Source of the DNA: Clostridiales bacterium
GTDB taxonomy: Bacteria; Bacillota; Clostridia; Christensenellales; Aristaeellaceae
Direction of reading: 5' to 3'
Assembly: GCA_019419995.1 (NCBI GenBank)
Contig: JAHZHZ010000003.1
Span: forward strand, 62,001 to 126,000
DNA: 64,000 bases
Each line of letters starts with the position of its first letter. Position 1 is the first letter of the stretch. A program made the translations under genes and the position numbers. The notes beneath the pieces are model-generated. The model did not search any database. It saw nothing but the letters and a program-made list of their open reading frames with translations, and was not told where the DNA came from. Shown here one piece after another: positions 16,690 to 26,652 of the stretch.

Positions 16690-17157
16690 ATGCGATACAG
16701 AAGGTGGTGCGCTGTACTGCTGGCGCTGGTGGTGCTGGCTTTTGTCGGTGGCACGCTGGCGGAGAGTACAATTTCCACTACCGTTGTTATGCGCGTTTCA
16801 CGAATGACGCAAAACGCGGTGGTAAACGCGGGCGAAGATCTCTCCATGGAGGTCAATATCGACGGAGTTACGCCCAGTAGTTATCAGTGGTATTTTGAGG
16901 ATCAAAAGATTGCCGGAGCCAACCAGAAAGCATACAGCATTGTGAATGCAAAGGTGGAGGACAGCGGTTTATACCGTCTGGATGCTTTTGACGAAAACGG
17001 ACGCATGCTGGTGAGTATGGAGATCAATGCCCGGGTTATAGATGATGTTCTTCCCCAGTCTGGGGATGCCTCGCTGCCGGTAGGCGTGGCAATAGGGGCA
17101 TTACTTTTGGCGGCAACGGTACTGGTGCTGTCCGTTCGTTCCCGGAAAAGGGCGTGA
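16690..17157 (+). CDS. Small Ig-like surface protein with LPQSG wall-sorting signal
   Basis: About 155 residues. The start at ATG 16690 (or GTG 16687) was chosen because the strong GGGGGAGG lies at 16671-16678; the ATG at 16669 would precede it. A signal peptide (about residues 1-25, ending GGTLAES) is followed by an Ig-like domain (YQWYFEDQKIAG ... VEDSGLYRLDA) that has the Ig tryptophan and the D-S-G-x-Y motif but no disulfide cysteines. The C terminus is a complete sortase-type signal: LPQSGD (121-126), a hydrophobic helix (about 131-149) and a basic tail RSRKRA. LPxSG is a variant of LPxTG. No sortase gene is in this window. It is monocistronic, with its own terminator. Confidence 0.75.
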   Translation: MRYRRWCAVLLALVVLAFVGGTLAESTISTTVVMRVSRMTQNAVVNAGEDLSMEVNIDGVTPSSYQWYFEDQKIAGANQKAYSIVNAKVEDSGLYRLDAFDENGRMLVSMEINARVIDDVLPQSGDASLPVGVAIGALLLAATVLVLSVRSRKRA

Positions 17158-17183
17158 TCTGGTATTATCCAGGTAATCCTAAC

Positions 17184-17215
17184 AGTGACCCGCATGGAGC
17201 AGGTCACTTTTTTTG
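17184..17215 (+). terminator. Terminator of the LPQSG protein gene
   Basis: Arms AGTGACC (17184-17190) and GGTCACT (17202-17208), followed by a run of seven T, about 30 bases after the stop codon. Confidence 0.85.
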
Positions 17216-17271
17216 CCAAAGGCAAACGAGATATCAAGCCACAGAAATATTTGCCGGGAAACCATCATTAA

Positions 17272-18426
<1,155 letters not shown>

Positions 18427-18483
18427 ATGCCTGCCTCACAATGAGATTTTACCAAATAAATACAGTTTTTTCCGAGGGACGCA

Positions 18484-18512
18484 TTGTAAAGATGACAAAA
18501 GTTGGGTATAAT
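18484..18512 (+). promoter_or_regulatory. Promoter of yajC
   Basis: TTGTAA (18484-18489), a 17-base spacer and TATAAT (18507-18512), located between tgt and yajC. It makes yajC expression at least partly independent of tgt. Confidence 0.75.
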
Positions 18513-18544
18513 AGATCCCAGTATATATAAAGGAGCGTATGATT

Positions 18545-18901
18545 ATGAATCTGTTTTCTACAGGTGCACTTGCCGAGACCGCTACAACCACGACCGCTAA
18601 CGCCGGTGGCGATATGCTGTCCATGATCATCATGATTCTGGTCATGGTGGCGGTATTCTATTTCCTGTTGATTCGTCCCCAGCGCAAGAAGGATAAGGCT
18701 GTTAAAAACATGCTCAATTCTCTGAAGACGGGTGACCGCATTTGCACCATTGGCGGATTTTATGGCACCATTGCAGCCATGAAAGATGATACCGTGACGC
18801 TGAAGCTGGGCTCTCTGGAAAACACCGTGGTGATTGCCCGTTGGGCCATTCGTTCCGTGGAAAATGTTTCCACCGAGAATGATTCTCAGCCTGAAGTTTA
18901 A
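18545..18901 (+). CDS. yajC: Preprotein translocase subunit YajC
   Basis: A small accessory protein of the SecDF-YajC complex that assists the SecYEG channel. About 118 residues: a short N-terminal segment, one transmembrane helix (MLSMIIMILVMVAVFYFLLI), then the family signature RPQRKKDKAVKNML and a beta-rich cytoplasmic domain (LKTGDRICTIGGFYGTI). The start at 18545 is favoured over 18539 because AGGAG ends 9 bases before it but only 3 bases before the other ATG. In many genomes secD and secF follow. Here a terminator follows instead. Confidence 0.93.
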   Translation: MNLFSTGALAETATTTTANAGGDMLSMIIMILVMVAVFYFLLIRPQRKKDKAVKNMLNSLKTGDRICTIGGFYGTIAAMKDDTVTLKLGSLENTVVIARWAIRSVENVSTENDSQPEV

Positions 18902-18920
18902 TTGCTCTGACGATGATCTT

Positions 18921-18954
18921 AAGACGCGCTGCTTGCCTGGAAGCGGCGCGTCTT
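18921..18954 (+). terminator. Hairpin after yajC
   Basis: Arms AAGACGCGC/GCGCGTCTT with an internal GCTT/AAGC stem, starting about 20 bases after the yajC stop. The downstream T content is low, so the second hairpin at 18984 is probably the main terminator. Confidence 0.5.
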
Positions 18955-18983
18955 AGTTATTATGAGGATTGAATTTTGACGGA

Positions 18984-19028
18984 TCAATTGTCCGGCTCCC
19001 CGGGAAGGGGGCCGGACAATTGATTTTT
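18984..19028. terminator. Bidirectional terminator between yajC and the DEAD-box helicase gene
   Basis: A long inverted repeat (TCAATTGTCCGGC ... GCCGGACAATTGA, outer arms 18984-18996 and 19011-19023) followed by TTTTTG on the plus strand. It lies 15 bases past the end of the convergent helicase gene. Confidence 0.8.
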
Positions 19029-19037
19029 GTATGAAAC

Positions 19038-20954
19038 TTACTTGCGCCCCCGACGATCCGTTTTTCTCCGGGAAGTCCTTGGGGATGGAGAATTGTGTAA
19101 AGTTTTGATCTGTCCCCGGGGTTGACGCGCATTTCTGCTGGATTTGACGCTCTTTTCCCGGGGCTTTCGAATTTCGAAACGGCTCAGGTCGCTGGTGTCC
19201 AGCAGGCGCGCCCGCGCCTCTTCGGATAATTTGACTTTCCCGCGGCGCTCTGAAACAGCGGGTGTGGAGGCGGGTTTTTCTCTTCGCGCACCGCGCCGGG
19301 ACGGTTCTGTGCGGCGTGAATCCTCGTTGCGGGGGTTCCGACGCTCGCCGGGGCGTGGGCTGGAGCAGGGCTTTTCCGAAGAAAGACGCACGGCGGCGGG
19401 GAAGCCGTTAATCTTCAGCCCCTGTAGCGCCCGAAGGATCTGTTCAGATCGGTTTGCGGGGATGCCCACCACGCTGCGTTCATCGTAAATTTCAATCTTT
19501 CCAATCTCACGTCCAGGAATATTCGCTGCCGATGCAACCGCACTGAGGATGTGATTGGGCGCCACCTTGTTTTTCCTGCCGACGCCAATGATCAACTTTC
19601 GGTACAGCGCACCGCCCGCGCTGCGCTTTTCAAACTGCACATCAGGGATTTCCACGGCGTCATTTTCAAAGGCCTTTTGCAGGGCGGCAGCAGCGATGGC
19701 AGCCAGATCGCAACCGCTTTCCGACATCTCCTCAACCATGTCGCGGCAGCGGCAATCTATTCCTGAAGTGATGACCGCCAGCAGGGCATCGCGCATCGTT
19801 TCCCGCTGTTTTTGGCGAATTTCCTCGGCGCTGGGCAGGGGAATTTCCTGAATTTCAGACTTTGCCATTCGGGCCAGATCCCGAATCATAAAGTACTGGC
19901 GGCGGCCGGAGCAAATGGTCAGCGCACAACCCTCCTTGCTGGCGCGTCCTGTGCGGCCGATGCGGTGGACGTAGTATTCGTCGTGCCCTGGAATGTCGTA
20001 ATTGATTACATAATCAATGTCGTTTACGTCAATGCCCCTCGCAGCCACATCGGTGGCCACTAACAGCGGAATCCGTCCGGTTTTAAAGGCATCCATCACC
20101 CGGGTGCGCTGGGACTGGTTCAGATCTCCGTGCAGCGCCTCCGCACGAAAGCCATTTCGGCTGAGATATTGTGTTACTTCCTCCACCATCAGCTTCGTGT
20201 TGCAGAAGATCATGCACAGATGGGGGGAATATTTGCGCAAAATCAGGTTTAGGGCGTCCAGCTTGCGGCCCATGGGAACGTCCACATACATCTGACGGAT
20301 ATTTTCCAGCGTCACCTGCTCGCGATTGATTTCGACCATGTGAGGCTCGTGGAGATAAGTTTCCGTGATTTCCAAAATGGGCGCGGGCATGGTGGCGGAA
20401 AAGAGAACCGTCTGATGGGCTTCGGGCACGTCTTTCAAGATAGTCTCTATGTCCTCCCGAAAGCCCATGGACAGCATTTCGTCCGCTTCATCCAGTACAA
20501 TCATCTTCAGATGATCCAGCGACAGGGTACCGCGCCGCATGTGATCCATCACGCGCCCTGGCGTTCCGATCACCAGGTTGCAGCGCTTCAGGTGCGCGAT
20601 TTGCCGGTCCATGGGCGCTCCACCATATACATCGGTGACCCATACGCCATTCATAAAGCGGGTGAGTTTGCGAATTTCATCACAACCCTGCTGAGCCAGT
20701 TCGCGGGTGGGGCAGAGGATGAGCACCTGGACGTGCAGTTCGGACGAATTCAAATCCAGCTTTTCGATGGCGGGTATGGCAAAGGCCAGGGTCTTTCCAG
20801 TACCGGTCTGAGATTTCCCGATTACGTCCCTTCCGGCCCGAATCACAGGGATGGCTTCTGCCTGGATATCAGTAGCGCAGTCGAAACCCAACACATCAAT
20901 GGCCTGTTGCATTTCGGGAATCAAATTTAGTTCAGAGAATTTTACTTCACTCAT
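19038..20954 (-). CDS. DEAD-box RNA helicase, DeaD/CsdA-DbpA type
   Basis: A 638-residue ATP-dependent RNA helicase, probably acting in ribosome assembly or cold-shock RNA remodelling. Motifs in order: Q-motif region (GFDCATDIQAEAIP), Walker A (SQTGTGKT, near residue 46), PTRELA, the DEAD box VLDEADEM (near 152), SAT (FSATMPA), and motif VI YVHRIGRTGRA. A DbpA-type RNA-binding domain spans about residues 455-530 (GALYRKLIIGVGRKNKV ... IPANRSEQILRAL). It ends in a long, strongly basic Arg/Ser/Pro-rich tail of about 100 residues that probably adds non-specific RNA binding. It is longer than classic DbpA because of this tail. It appears monocistronic. Confidence 0.93.
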   Translation of the reverse strand: MSEVKFSELNLIPEMQQAIDVLGFDCATDIQAEAIPVIRAGRDVIGKSQTGTGKTLAFAIPAIEKLDLNSSELHVQVLILCPTRELAQQGCDEIRKLTRFMNGVWVTDVYGGAPMDRQIAHLKRCNLVIGTPGRVMDHMRRGTLSLDHLKMIVLDEADEMLSMGFREDIETILKDVPEAHQTVLFSATMPAPILEITETYLHEPHMVEINREQVTLENIRQMYVDVPMGRKLDALNLILRKYSPHLCMIFCNTKLMVEEVTQYLSRNGFRAEALHGDLNQSQRTRVMDAFKTGRIPLLVATDVAARGIDVNDIDYVINYDIPGHDEYYVHRIGRTGRASKEGCALTICSGRRQYFMIRDLARMAKSEIQEIPLPSAEEIRQKQRETMRDALLAVITSGIDCRCRDMVEEMSESGCDLAAIAAAALQKAFENDAVEIPDVQFEKRSAGGALYRKLIIGVGRKNKVAPNHILSAVASAANIPGREIGKIEIYDERSVVGIPANRSEQILRALQGLKINGFPAAVRLSSEKPCSSPRPGERRNPRNEDSRRTEPSRRGARREKPASTPAVSERRGKVKLSEEARARLLDTSDLSRFEIRKPREKSVKSSRNARQPRGQIKTLHNSPSPRTSRRKTDRRGRK

Positions 20955-21059
20955 TTATACATTCACTTCTTCCATCTATTCAATTTATCATACGCCATAG
21001 TTCATTTTTTCACCATCAGATGGGAGTTAAACTCAGGTGATGATTTATGTACAGCGGCC

Positions 21060-21088
21060 TTGAACCAGGGATAAAACTGTGCTATGAT
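21060..21088 (+). promoter_or_regulatory. Promoter of the LytS/YehU-like two-component operon
   Basis: TTGAAC (21060-21065), a 17-base spacer and TATGAT (21083-21088). It overlaps the in-frame ATG at 21084, which supports the downstream ATG at 21117 as the real start of the kinase. Confidence 0.7.
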
Positions 21089-21116
21089 GAATGAAAATCA
21101 ATTGGAGGGGCCCGAA

Positions 21117-22862
21117 ATGACGTTGAAACAGCGCAAACACATGTTGGATACGCTGCCAATGATGGTTATCTGCGCATTGTTGGCGCTGTTTATTGTCCTG
21201 TGTGCGCTCAATTATGCGCAGGTTGAAGAGCAAATGACGCTGCACCGCCAGGGCTGGAAAATTTCCGGCCAGGAAGTGGAAGATCTGCCGGCGCGGGATA
21301 TAAGACCGGCGGGCGAATCCACGGTTCTTTCCACTAATCTGGGCGCTGAATTTGATGAACCCCTGGCGCTGTGCTTTTATTCGGTGTTTCAGAATGTGAA
21401 AGTGCGCTTGAACGGGCAGGAAATCTATTGCTTTGAACGCCCCAGGGGGGAAATAATGCAAGCGGCGCCCAGCTACTGGAATGTGGTGATTCTTCCTGGA
21501 AACAGTGCGGGCGAAGAACTGGAGATTGAACTTTTTACCCCCTATCAGCAATACTCCAATGTGCTGCCGGAAATCCGCAGCGGCACGCTGGAGGAAGTGG
21601 ATCGCTTTGTGCTGCTGAAAACCATGCCTCGCTTCGCAACGGCGCTGGCCATACTGCTGGTGGGATTGATTTTTGCCATTGTGGCCGTGCTGATGAGGTA
21701 TTATTCTCTGGGAAGTTCGGGCCTGTATTCCCTCAGCCTCTTCGTGATCGTTCTGGCCATATTTTTAGCAGCGCAGCAGACCAGCCTGTTGATGAATCTC
21801 TGCGGAGGGATATCGTATATTCTGTTGCAGAACGTGGCGTTTTTACTCTGCCCTGTGATGTATACCCGGTATCTTTCAAGGGTATATAGGGGAAAATGGC
21901 GCAAATTTGCTCGGGTTCTGCACGTCATCAGCATTTTGAATGGGCTTTTGATTCTGATTTTGCAGATCTTTGGCGTGCGAGATATGCCGGAGATGATGTC
22001 CTGGACCCGCAATTTGTGCGCCATAATCATATTTTACGTATTTTTGCTGGAACTCAGGCGCAAGCGCAGGCTGCTGGTATGTCTGTTCGCGCTGTTGATG
22101 ATATACGCCGCGTTCCGATATTATTTTACCGATAGCATTACTTGGCTGGTGTATGTGGGAATATTCGGATATTTATACATCCTGATTTATCGCGTGATCT
22201 ACAGGGCGGTGCGCGCTCAGTCCCGGCAGATACGCCTGGAGGCGGCGCTGGATGTATCCAGAAGTGAGATAGCAACCATTCAAATTACCAGTCACTTCTT
22301 TTATCACACCTTGGATTCCATTCGTGCGCTGATTCGCTTGGATGCGGATAAGGCCTACAAGATGACCGGGGATTTTGCCAAATACATTCGCCACCGGGTG
22401 GATGGGGTGGAGCGCATGCAGGAAACCGTACCATTTTCCCGGGAGCTTCGGTCCATACGGGCCTATACCGATATCAAGCAGGCGCAATTGGGAGAACGCT
22501 TTGAGATGATCTTCGACGTGGAGACGGAAGATTTTGAAATTCTGCCGCTGACGGTACAGCCATTGGTGGAAAACGCAGTGATGCATGCAGTTCAGCATCG
22601 GCGGGAGGGAGGATGCGTGCGGCTGGTTTGCAGGGAAGTAAAGACCGGTTACCATATTGAAGTCATCGATAACGGTTCGGATGAACCGAGATCCCAAGTC
22701 AACGAGGATATGCAGAAACTATCCATTGCTGTGAAAAATGTCAATACCAGGTTGGAGTACTATGGAATCGCGCCACTCAAATTCGAAGAAAATGAATTGG
22801 GAGGCGTGACGGTAAGCCTGGATACGCCCAAAAAGATTGAACGGAAAGGAAATGCCAAATGA
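21117..22862 (+). CDS. Membrane sensor histidine kinase of the LytS/YehU (His_kinase) class
   Basis: 581 residues. An N-terminal TM (about 12-32) is followed by an extracellular beta-rich domain (about 33-165) with a VKVRLNGQEIYCFE segment, resembling the sugar-binding-like input domain of 7TMR-DISM receptors. Seven or so membrane helices follow (about 175-380), then a cytoplasmic kinase. The phospho-acceptor region reads ITSHFFYHTLDSIRAL where the class usually has PHFLFNTLN, so His is kept but neighbours differ. The N-box is QPLVENAVMHAV. The glycine-rich ATP-lid motifs are reduced. Start ATG 21117 follows GGAGGGG. The response regulator start overlaps the kinase stop (ATGA). Confidence 0.85.
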   Translation: MTLKQRKHMLDTLPMMVICALLALFIVLCALNYAQVEEQMTLHRQGWKISGQEVEDLPARDIRPAGESTVLSTNLGAEFDEPLALCFYSVFQNVKVRLNGQEIYCFERPRGEIMQAAPSYWNVVILPGNSAGEELEIELFTPYQQYSNVLPEIRSGTLEEVDRFVLLKTMPRFATALAILLVGLIFAIVAVLMRYYSLGSSGLYSLSLFVIVLAIFLAAQQTSLLMNLCGGISYILLQNVAFLLCPVMYTRYLSRVYRGKWRKFARVLHVISILNGLLILILQIFGVRDMPEMMSWTRNLCAIIIFYVFLLELRRKRRLLVCLFALLMIYAAFRYYFTDSITWLVYVGIFGYLYILIYRVIYRAVRAQSRQIRLEAALDVSRSEIATIQITSHFFYHTLDSIRALIRLDADKAYKMTGDFAKYIRHRVDGVERMQETVPFSRELRSIRAYTDIKQAQLGERFEMIFDVETEDFEILPLTVQPLVENAVMHAVQHRREGGCVRLVCREVKTGYHIEVIDNGSDEPRSQVNEDMQKLSIAVKNVNTRLEYYGIAPLKFEENELGGVTVSLDTPKKIERKGNAK

Positions 22863-23671
22863 AGGTCATACTTGTGGACGATGAACCGCTGTCTCTGGAA
22901 TTATTCCGGGTGGAATGCGGAAACATGCCCGGTTTTGAGGTGGAAGGTTTTTTCGATAATGCTGCGGATGCATTGGCCTATGCCCAGGAGCATCCGGTGG
23001 ATTTTGCCTTGCTGGACATCAATATGCCGGAAATGAGCGGCATTGAGCTGGCGCGGAGACTGCGCCTGTTCCGACCGGAAATGGTGATCATCTTCGTCAC
23101 CGCACATCCCGAATATGCCGCCGATGCGATTCACGTAAAGGCCGATTTTGTGGTCTTTAAGCCCTATGAGCGGGAGGACATTCTGGATGCTCTGGAACGG
23201 GCCAGGCTGCTGAGCGAGCGCCAAAAAAAGAGAGTTCGCTTTCGTACCTTTGGTCATTTTGATATGTTTGTGAACGGACGGCTGGTGAACTTTAAATCTT
23301 CCAAAGCCAAGGAATTGTTGGCCCTGTGCGTCAGCCGAATGGGGGGAGAGGTGACCATATATGAAATGGTGGACACCCTTTGGCCGGGCGAAGGAGAACA
23401 GGGCTTAGGCTATCGCACCACCATTAAGGCGCTGGCAGACACGCTCAAAGAGGTGGGAGCCGAAAAGCTGCTCAAGCGAAGGCGCAGCATACTATGTCTG
23501 GATACTGATGAGTTTGACTGCGATTTGATGGATTTTAAGTCGGGTAAGGCGGATGCGGTCAATGCCTATCACGGTGAATTCATGCAGCAGTATGGCTGGG
23601 CACAGCCGATGGCCAAGAGTCTGCTGGCAGAAAAGGAAAGAAATGAGAAGTCTCTTTCAAAATATGTATAA
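22859..23671 (+). CDS. Response regulator with SARP-like winged-helix output
   Basis: 270 residues. The receiver has DD at 7-8, phospho-acceptor Asp53 in FALLDINMPEMSG, and the Thr (VTAHPEYA) and Lys (FKPYERED) switch residues. The C-terminal domain (about 125-250) starts FRTFGHFDMFVNGRLV, followed by SSKAKELLALCV and VTIYEMVDTLWPGE. This is the winged-helix plus helical arrangement of SARP/BTAD-like regulators rather than LytTR, which is less usual for a LytS-class kinase partner. It is translationally coupled to the kinase and followed by a strong terminator. Target genes are unknown. Confidence 0.85.
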   Translation: MKVILVDDEPLSLELFRVECGNMPGFEVEGFFDNAADALAYAQEHPVDFALLDINMPEMSGIELARRLRLFRPEMVIIFVTAHPEYAADAIHVKADFVVFKPYEREDILDALERARLLSERQKKRVRFRTFGHFDMFVNGRLVNFKSSKAKELLALCVSRMGGEVTIYEMVDTLWPGEGEQGLGYRTTIKALADTLKEVGAEKLLKRRRSILCLDTDEFDCDLMDFKSGKADAVNAYHGEFMQQYGWAQPMAKSLLAEKERNEKSLSKYV

Positions 23672-23684
23672 TTTCTTTTCCCGG

Positions 23685-23726
23685 GAAAAGTCCCCCGGCA
23701 GTTATCTGCCGGGGGACTTTTCTTGG
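23685..23726 (+). terminator. Terminator of the LytS-like two-component operon
   Basis: A perfect 17-bp inverted repeat (23685-23701 and 23706-23722, GAAAAGTCCCCCGGCAG type) with a TTAT loop. The 3' arm ends in the T-rich ACTTTTCTT. Confidence 0.9.
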
Positions 23727-23823
23727 GTTAAAATTCAAAAACCCAGGCCCTATATTTTATGCAGAAGGCTGGGATGACGGCCCGATATGGGAACGGTGGG
23801 AACTGCATTTAAACTGTCAGATA

Positions 23824-24732
23824 TCAGGGACTGTCGGTCCCCTGTGCCTCTTGCAGTATCATATCTTCCAGCTTTCGGGCTGCGATACTCAGGGCAAATC
23901 CGCTTCGCTTGACCAGAAAGATCCATCTTGGTGGAAGGTGAAAGGCCAGGTTTAAGCGGTGCACCATTTGAGAGGGCCCAAAGTGTTCCACAAAGATTTC
24001 TGGGACAAAACCTATGCCCAGATTGCCCGCTACCATTGGCAAAATTTGATCCGCAGTGGCCACTTCCACGCTGGGATTAAACATAATGCCATGATCCAGA
24101 AACAGTTTTGTGTAAAAACTGCGGGTCTGCGTGTGGCGGCTTAGGCAGATTAGCGGATAATCCGCCAGCTCATCCAACGAGAGCGGCCGATGGACAAGAT
24201 CCATGAAACCCGATCCACAGACAGCGACGTCCTGCACCGGCTTGACGGGTATGCTTTTGAGCCCATCCGGCAGTTCCATTGGTCCGCTCACCACCGCCAG
24301 ATCTACGAGGCCGCTCTTTAGCGCACTCAGGGCCTGCGCAGTCGAATCATTGTTGACGGACAGACGAACGGATGGATATAGCTGCCGAAACTGCCTCAGG
24401 GCCGGCAACAGCAGGCAGTGGAGCGCGACTTCGCTGGCCCCAATATGAATATTGCCGCTCTGTAGGCTTCTGCGTTGCGCCAGCTCCTCTTCGCCGGCCT
24501 TAATATGTTCCACGGCGATTTGCACGTGCGCGAACAGCCGCTCCCCTTCCGGCGTTAGTTGCACGCCGCTGCGTGAGCGAATAAAGAGTGTGCACCCCAG
24601 TTCGTCTTCCAAAATACGAATGGCCCGGGAGACATTGGGCTGGTTGCTTTGCAGGCTTGCCGCGGCCTGCGTGATATTCCCATAGCGCGCTACCTGGTAA
24701 AATATGCGATAATATTCATAGTTTGCGTTCAT
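23824..24732 (-). CDS. LysR-family transcriptional regulator
   Basis: About 302 residues. The N-terminal winged helix (MNANYEYYRIFYQVARYGNI ... NQPNVSRAIRILEDELGC) has the LysR recognition helix, followed by the linker helix and an effector-binding domain (about 90-295). The start at 24732 has GGTGGA 4-9 bases upstream and matches family N termini; an upstream AT-rich extension is unlikely to be coding. It is divergent from a small membrane protein and a MATE transporter gene across a 146-base AT-rich region. LysR regulators commonly control the divergent neighbour, so regulation of the transporter is a reasonable inference. The effector is unknown. Confidence 0.9.
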   Translation of the reverse strand: MNANYEYYRIFYQVARYGNITQAAASLQSNQPNVSRAIRILEDELGCTLFIRSRSGVQLTPEGERLFAHVQIAVEHIKAGEEELAQRRSLQSGNIHIGASEVALHCLLLPALRQFRQLYPSVRLSVNNDSTAQALSALKSGLVDLAVVSGPMELPDGLKSIPVKPVQDVAVCGSGFMDLVHRPLSLDELADYPLICLSRHTQTRSFYTKLFLDHGIMFNPSVEVATADQILPMVAGNLGIGFVPEIFVEHFGPSQMVHRLNLAFHLPPRWIFLVKRSGFALSIAARKLEDMILQEAQGTDSP

Positions 24733-24784
24733 TTCATCCACCGAAACATATATATTTGATATGATATAAATATAAACTATATAT

Positions 24785-24813
24785 TTTACACATGAATCAA
24801 TCGCTATTATAAT
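24785..24813 (+). promoter_or_regulatory. Promoter of the small membrane protein-MATE operon
   Basis: TTTACA (24785-24790), a 17-base spacer and TATAAT (24808-24813), within the LysR-transporter divergent region. The flanking TATATATTTGATATGATATAAATATAAACTATATA stretch (split here only for description: 24750-24784) is a likely LysR binding zone. Confidence 0.65.
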
Positions 24814-24878
24814 ACAGCACGGGTCGAAAATCAAGGTGTTGCGGAAATGTGGATGTTGTAAGTTGGGAGGAATTACAG

Positions 24879-25154
24879 ATGGAAATGAAATTTGAATGCG
24901 CTATGCTGCTGGCTTTTTTAGCGGCGGTGCTTGTATTGCTGGTGTGGCACGTACAGTTCCACGCCCGCTGGGATATGGGTGAGCGGCTGGGCCTGATCTT
25001 GGCCGAAGCCGGTTTTGTTGCAGGAGCGATGCTGGGCTATCGGACGGGGGGACTGCTGGAATTTATTCTGGGTTATTTTGGCATGTTGCTGACGCTCACT
25101 ACATTGGCGCTTTCCTGGCCGGATACGCAAGAGAATGCAAGAGAAGAGGTGTGA
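24879..25154 (+). CDS. Small three-helix membrane protein
   Basis: About 91 residues of unknown function. Three hydrophobic helices are visible (AMLLAFLAAVLVLLVWHV; LGLILAEAGFVAGAMLGY; LLEFILGYFGMLLTLTTLAL), with a short acidic tail. ATG 24879 was chosen because GGGAGG lies 8 bases upstream; the ATG at 24849 has no such site. It ends 6 bases before the MATE transporter start and shares its promoter, so it may be an accessory subunit, but nothing in the sequence proves it. Confidence 0.65.
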   Translation: MEMKFECAMLLAFLAAVLVLLVWHVQFHARWDMGERLGLILAEAGFVAGAMLGYRTGGLLEFILGYFGMLLTLTTLALSWPDTQENAREEV

Positions 25155-25160
25155 TGGGGG

Positions 25161-26549
25161 ATGAATCGAGATTTAACGGTGGGAAAGCCCGGGAGCGTCC
25201 TGTGGCGCTTTTGTCTCCCGCTGTTTGGCAGCGTGATCTTTCAGCAGCTTTATAACATTGCGGATAGCTTTGTGGCGGGAAAGTTCATTGGAGAAAATGC
25301 GCTGGCGGCGGTGGGCAACAGCTATGAAATCACGCTGATCTTCATTGCGTTTGCGTTTGGCTGCAACATCGCCTGTTCCGTAATTGTATCCCAGTATTAT
25401 GGCGCCAAAAATATTCGAGATATGATCACCGCAGTCTACACGGCGCTGATTTCCAGCGCCGTTGTGTGCGCGTTGCTAATGCTTATTGGCCTGGTGGGCT
25501 GTGGGAAATTGCTCCAAATGATTCACACGCCCGCAGAGCTGATGGCGGATTCCAGCTTATATCTGGATATCTATGTTCTGGGACTGCCGTTTGTATTTTT
25601 CTATAATATTTCCACGGGCATTTTTACCGCTTTGGGCGATTCCCGAACGCCTTTTGCCTTTCTGGCGGCTTCTTCCACACTGAATGTGGGAGTGGATATT
25701 CTCTTTGTGACGGCCTTTGATATGGGAGTCAAAGGGGTAGCGCTGGCGACCTTTCTCTGCCAGGGAATCAGCTGTGTTCTCGCCATGGCGGTAATTTTCA
25801 GGCGCTTGAAGCAGTTCAAAGTCGAGCAGCGCCCCGCGCTTTTTTCCATGCCCATTTTAGGGAAACTGACGGTGGTGGCAGTGCCCAGTATTCTCCAACA
25901 GAGTTTTATTTCTGTCGGCAATATAATTTTACAGAGCATTATTAATGGCTTTGGAGCCGGCGTCATTGCGGGATATTCCGCCGCCATTAAACTGAACAAT
26001 CTGGTGGTAACCTCATTTACGACTTTGGGGAATGGAATTTCCAATTACACTGCGCAAAACATAGGTGCGCGCCAACTTTCACGGATAAAGGATGGATTTA
26101 GGGCAGGCATTTATCTGGTGTGGATGCTCTGCATTCCGCTGTCCGCGCTGTATTTCTTTGGCGGAAGACAGCTGCTGGGCTTCTTCATCGATGCGCCCAC
26201 GGAACAGGCGTTGAACACCGGCGCGCAGTTTTTAAAGATTGTTTCGCCCTTCTACTTTGTCGTTTCCGCCAAACTGGCTGCAGACGGCATTCTTCGAGGC
26301 GCGGGCATGATGAAACAGTTTATGGTGGCCACTTTTACAGATCTGATCTTGCGCGTCGCGCTGGCATTTGCCCTGTCCTCGACGGCGCTGGGGTCTACCG
26401 GAATTTGGATGGCCTGGCCCTTTGGCTGGGGTGTGGCTACGGCAATTTCCCTGATGTTCTATCGGGGCGGCGCCTGGAACGGAGCGCGTCGCGGCCGGTT
26501 GAGCTCCGCCGAACGGAATGTGGAAGGCTTGATGGATGCCGGTGATTGA
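25161..26549 (+). CDS. MATE-family efflux transporter
   Basis: 462 residues, 12 predicted membrane helices arranged as two six-helix halves, as in MATE/NorM-like Na+ or H+ driven drug exporters (CNIACSVIVSQYYGAKN in the first half, GNGISNYTAQNIGARQ in the second, the expected internal repeat). The start (GTLTVGKPG-like N terminus, MNRDLTVGKPGSVLW) matches Clostridia MATE proteins. It lies downstream of a small membrane protein and divergent from a LysR regulator. The substrate is not predictable. It ends at a strong terminator. Confidence 0.92.
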   Translation: MNRDLTVGKPGSVLWRFCLPLFGSVIFQQLYNIADSFVAGKFIGENALAAVGNSYEITLIFIAFAFGCNIACSVIVSQYYGAKNIRDMITAVYTALISSAVVCALLMLIGLVGCGKLLQMIHTPAELMADSSLYLDIYVLGLPFVFFYNISTGIFTALGDSRTPFAFLAASSTLNVGVDILFVTAFDMGVKGVALATFLCQGISCVLAMAVIFRRLKQFKVEQRPALFSMPILGKLTVVAVPSILQQSFISVGNIILQSIINGFGAGVIAGYSAAIKLNNLVVTSFTTLGNGISNYTAQNIGARQLSRIKDGFRAGIYLVWMLCIPLSALYFFGGRQLLGFFIDAPTEQALNTGAQFLKIVSPFYFVVSAKLAADGILRGAGMMKQFMVATFTDLILRVALAFALSSTALGSTGIWMAWPFGWGVATAISLMFYRGGAWNGARRGRLSSAERNVEGLMDAGD

Positions 26550-26586
26550 GATATGGACCAAGAAACCAATTCATTGGGTTTGATAA

Positions 26587-26621
26587 GGGGCCCCGCTTCC
26601 CACATCGGGAAGCGGGGCCCC
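26587..26621. terminator. Terminator after the MATE gene
   Basis: A very stable GC-rich hairpin, 15-bp arms 26587-26601 and 26607-26621 (GGGGCCCCGCTTCCC type), located between convergent genes (MATE and carB-dapF). It is T-poor on both sides, so it may work partly as a roadblock or with a factor. Confidence 0.65.
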
Positions 26622-26652
26622 TGCCTTTCCAAGGGAAAAATTATTCCAGGTG

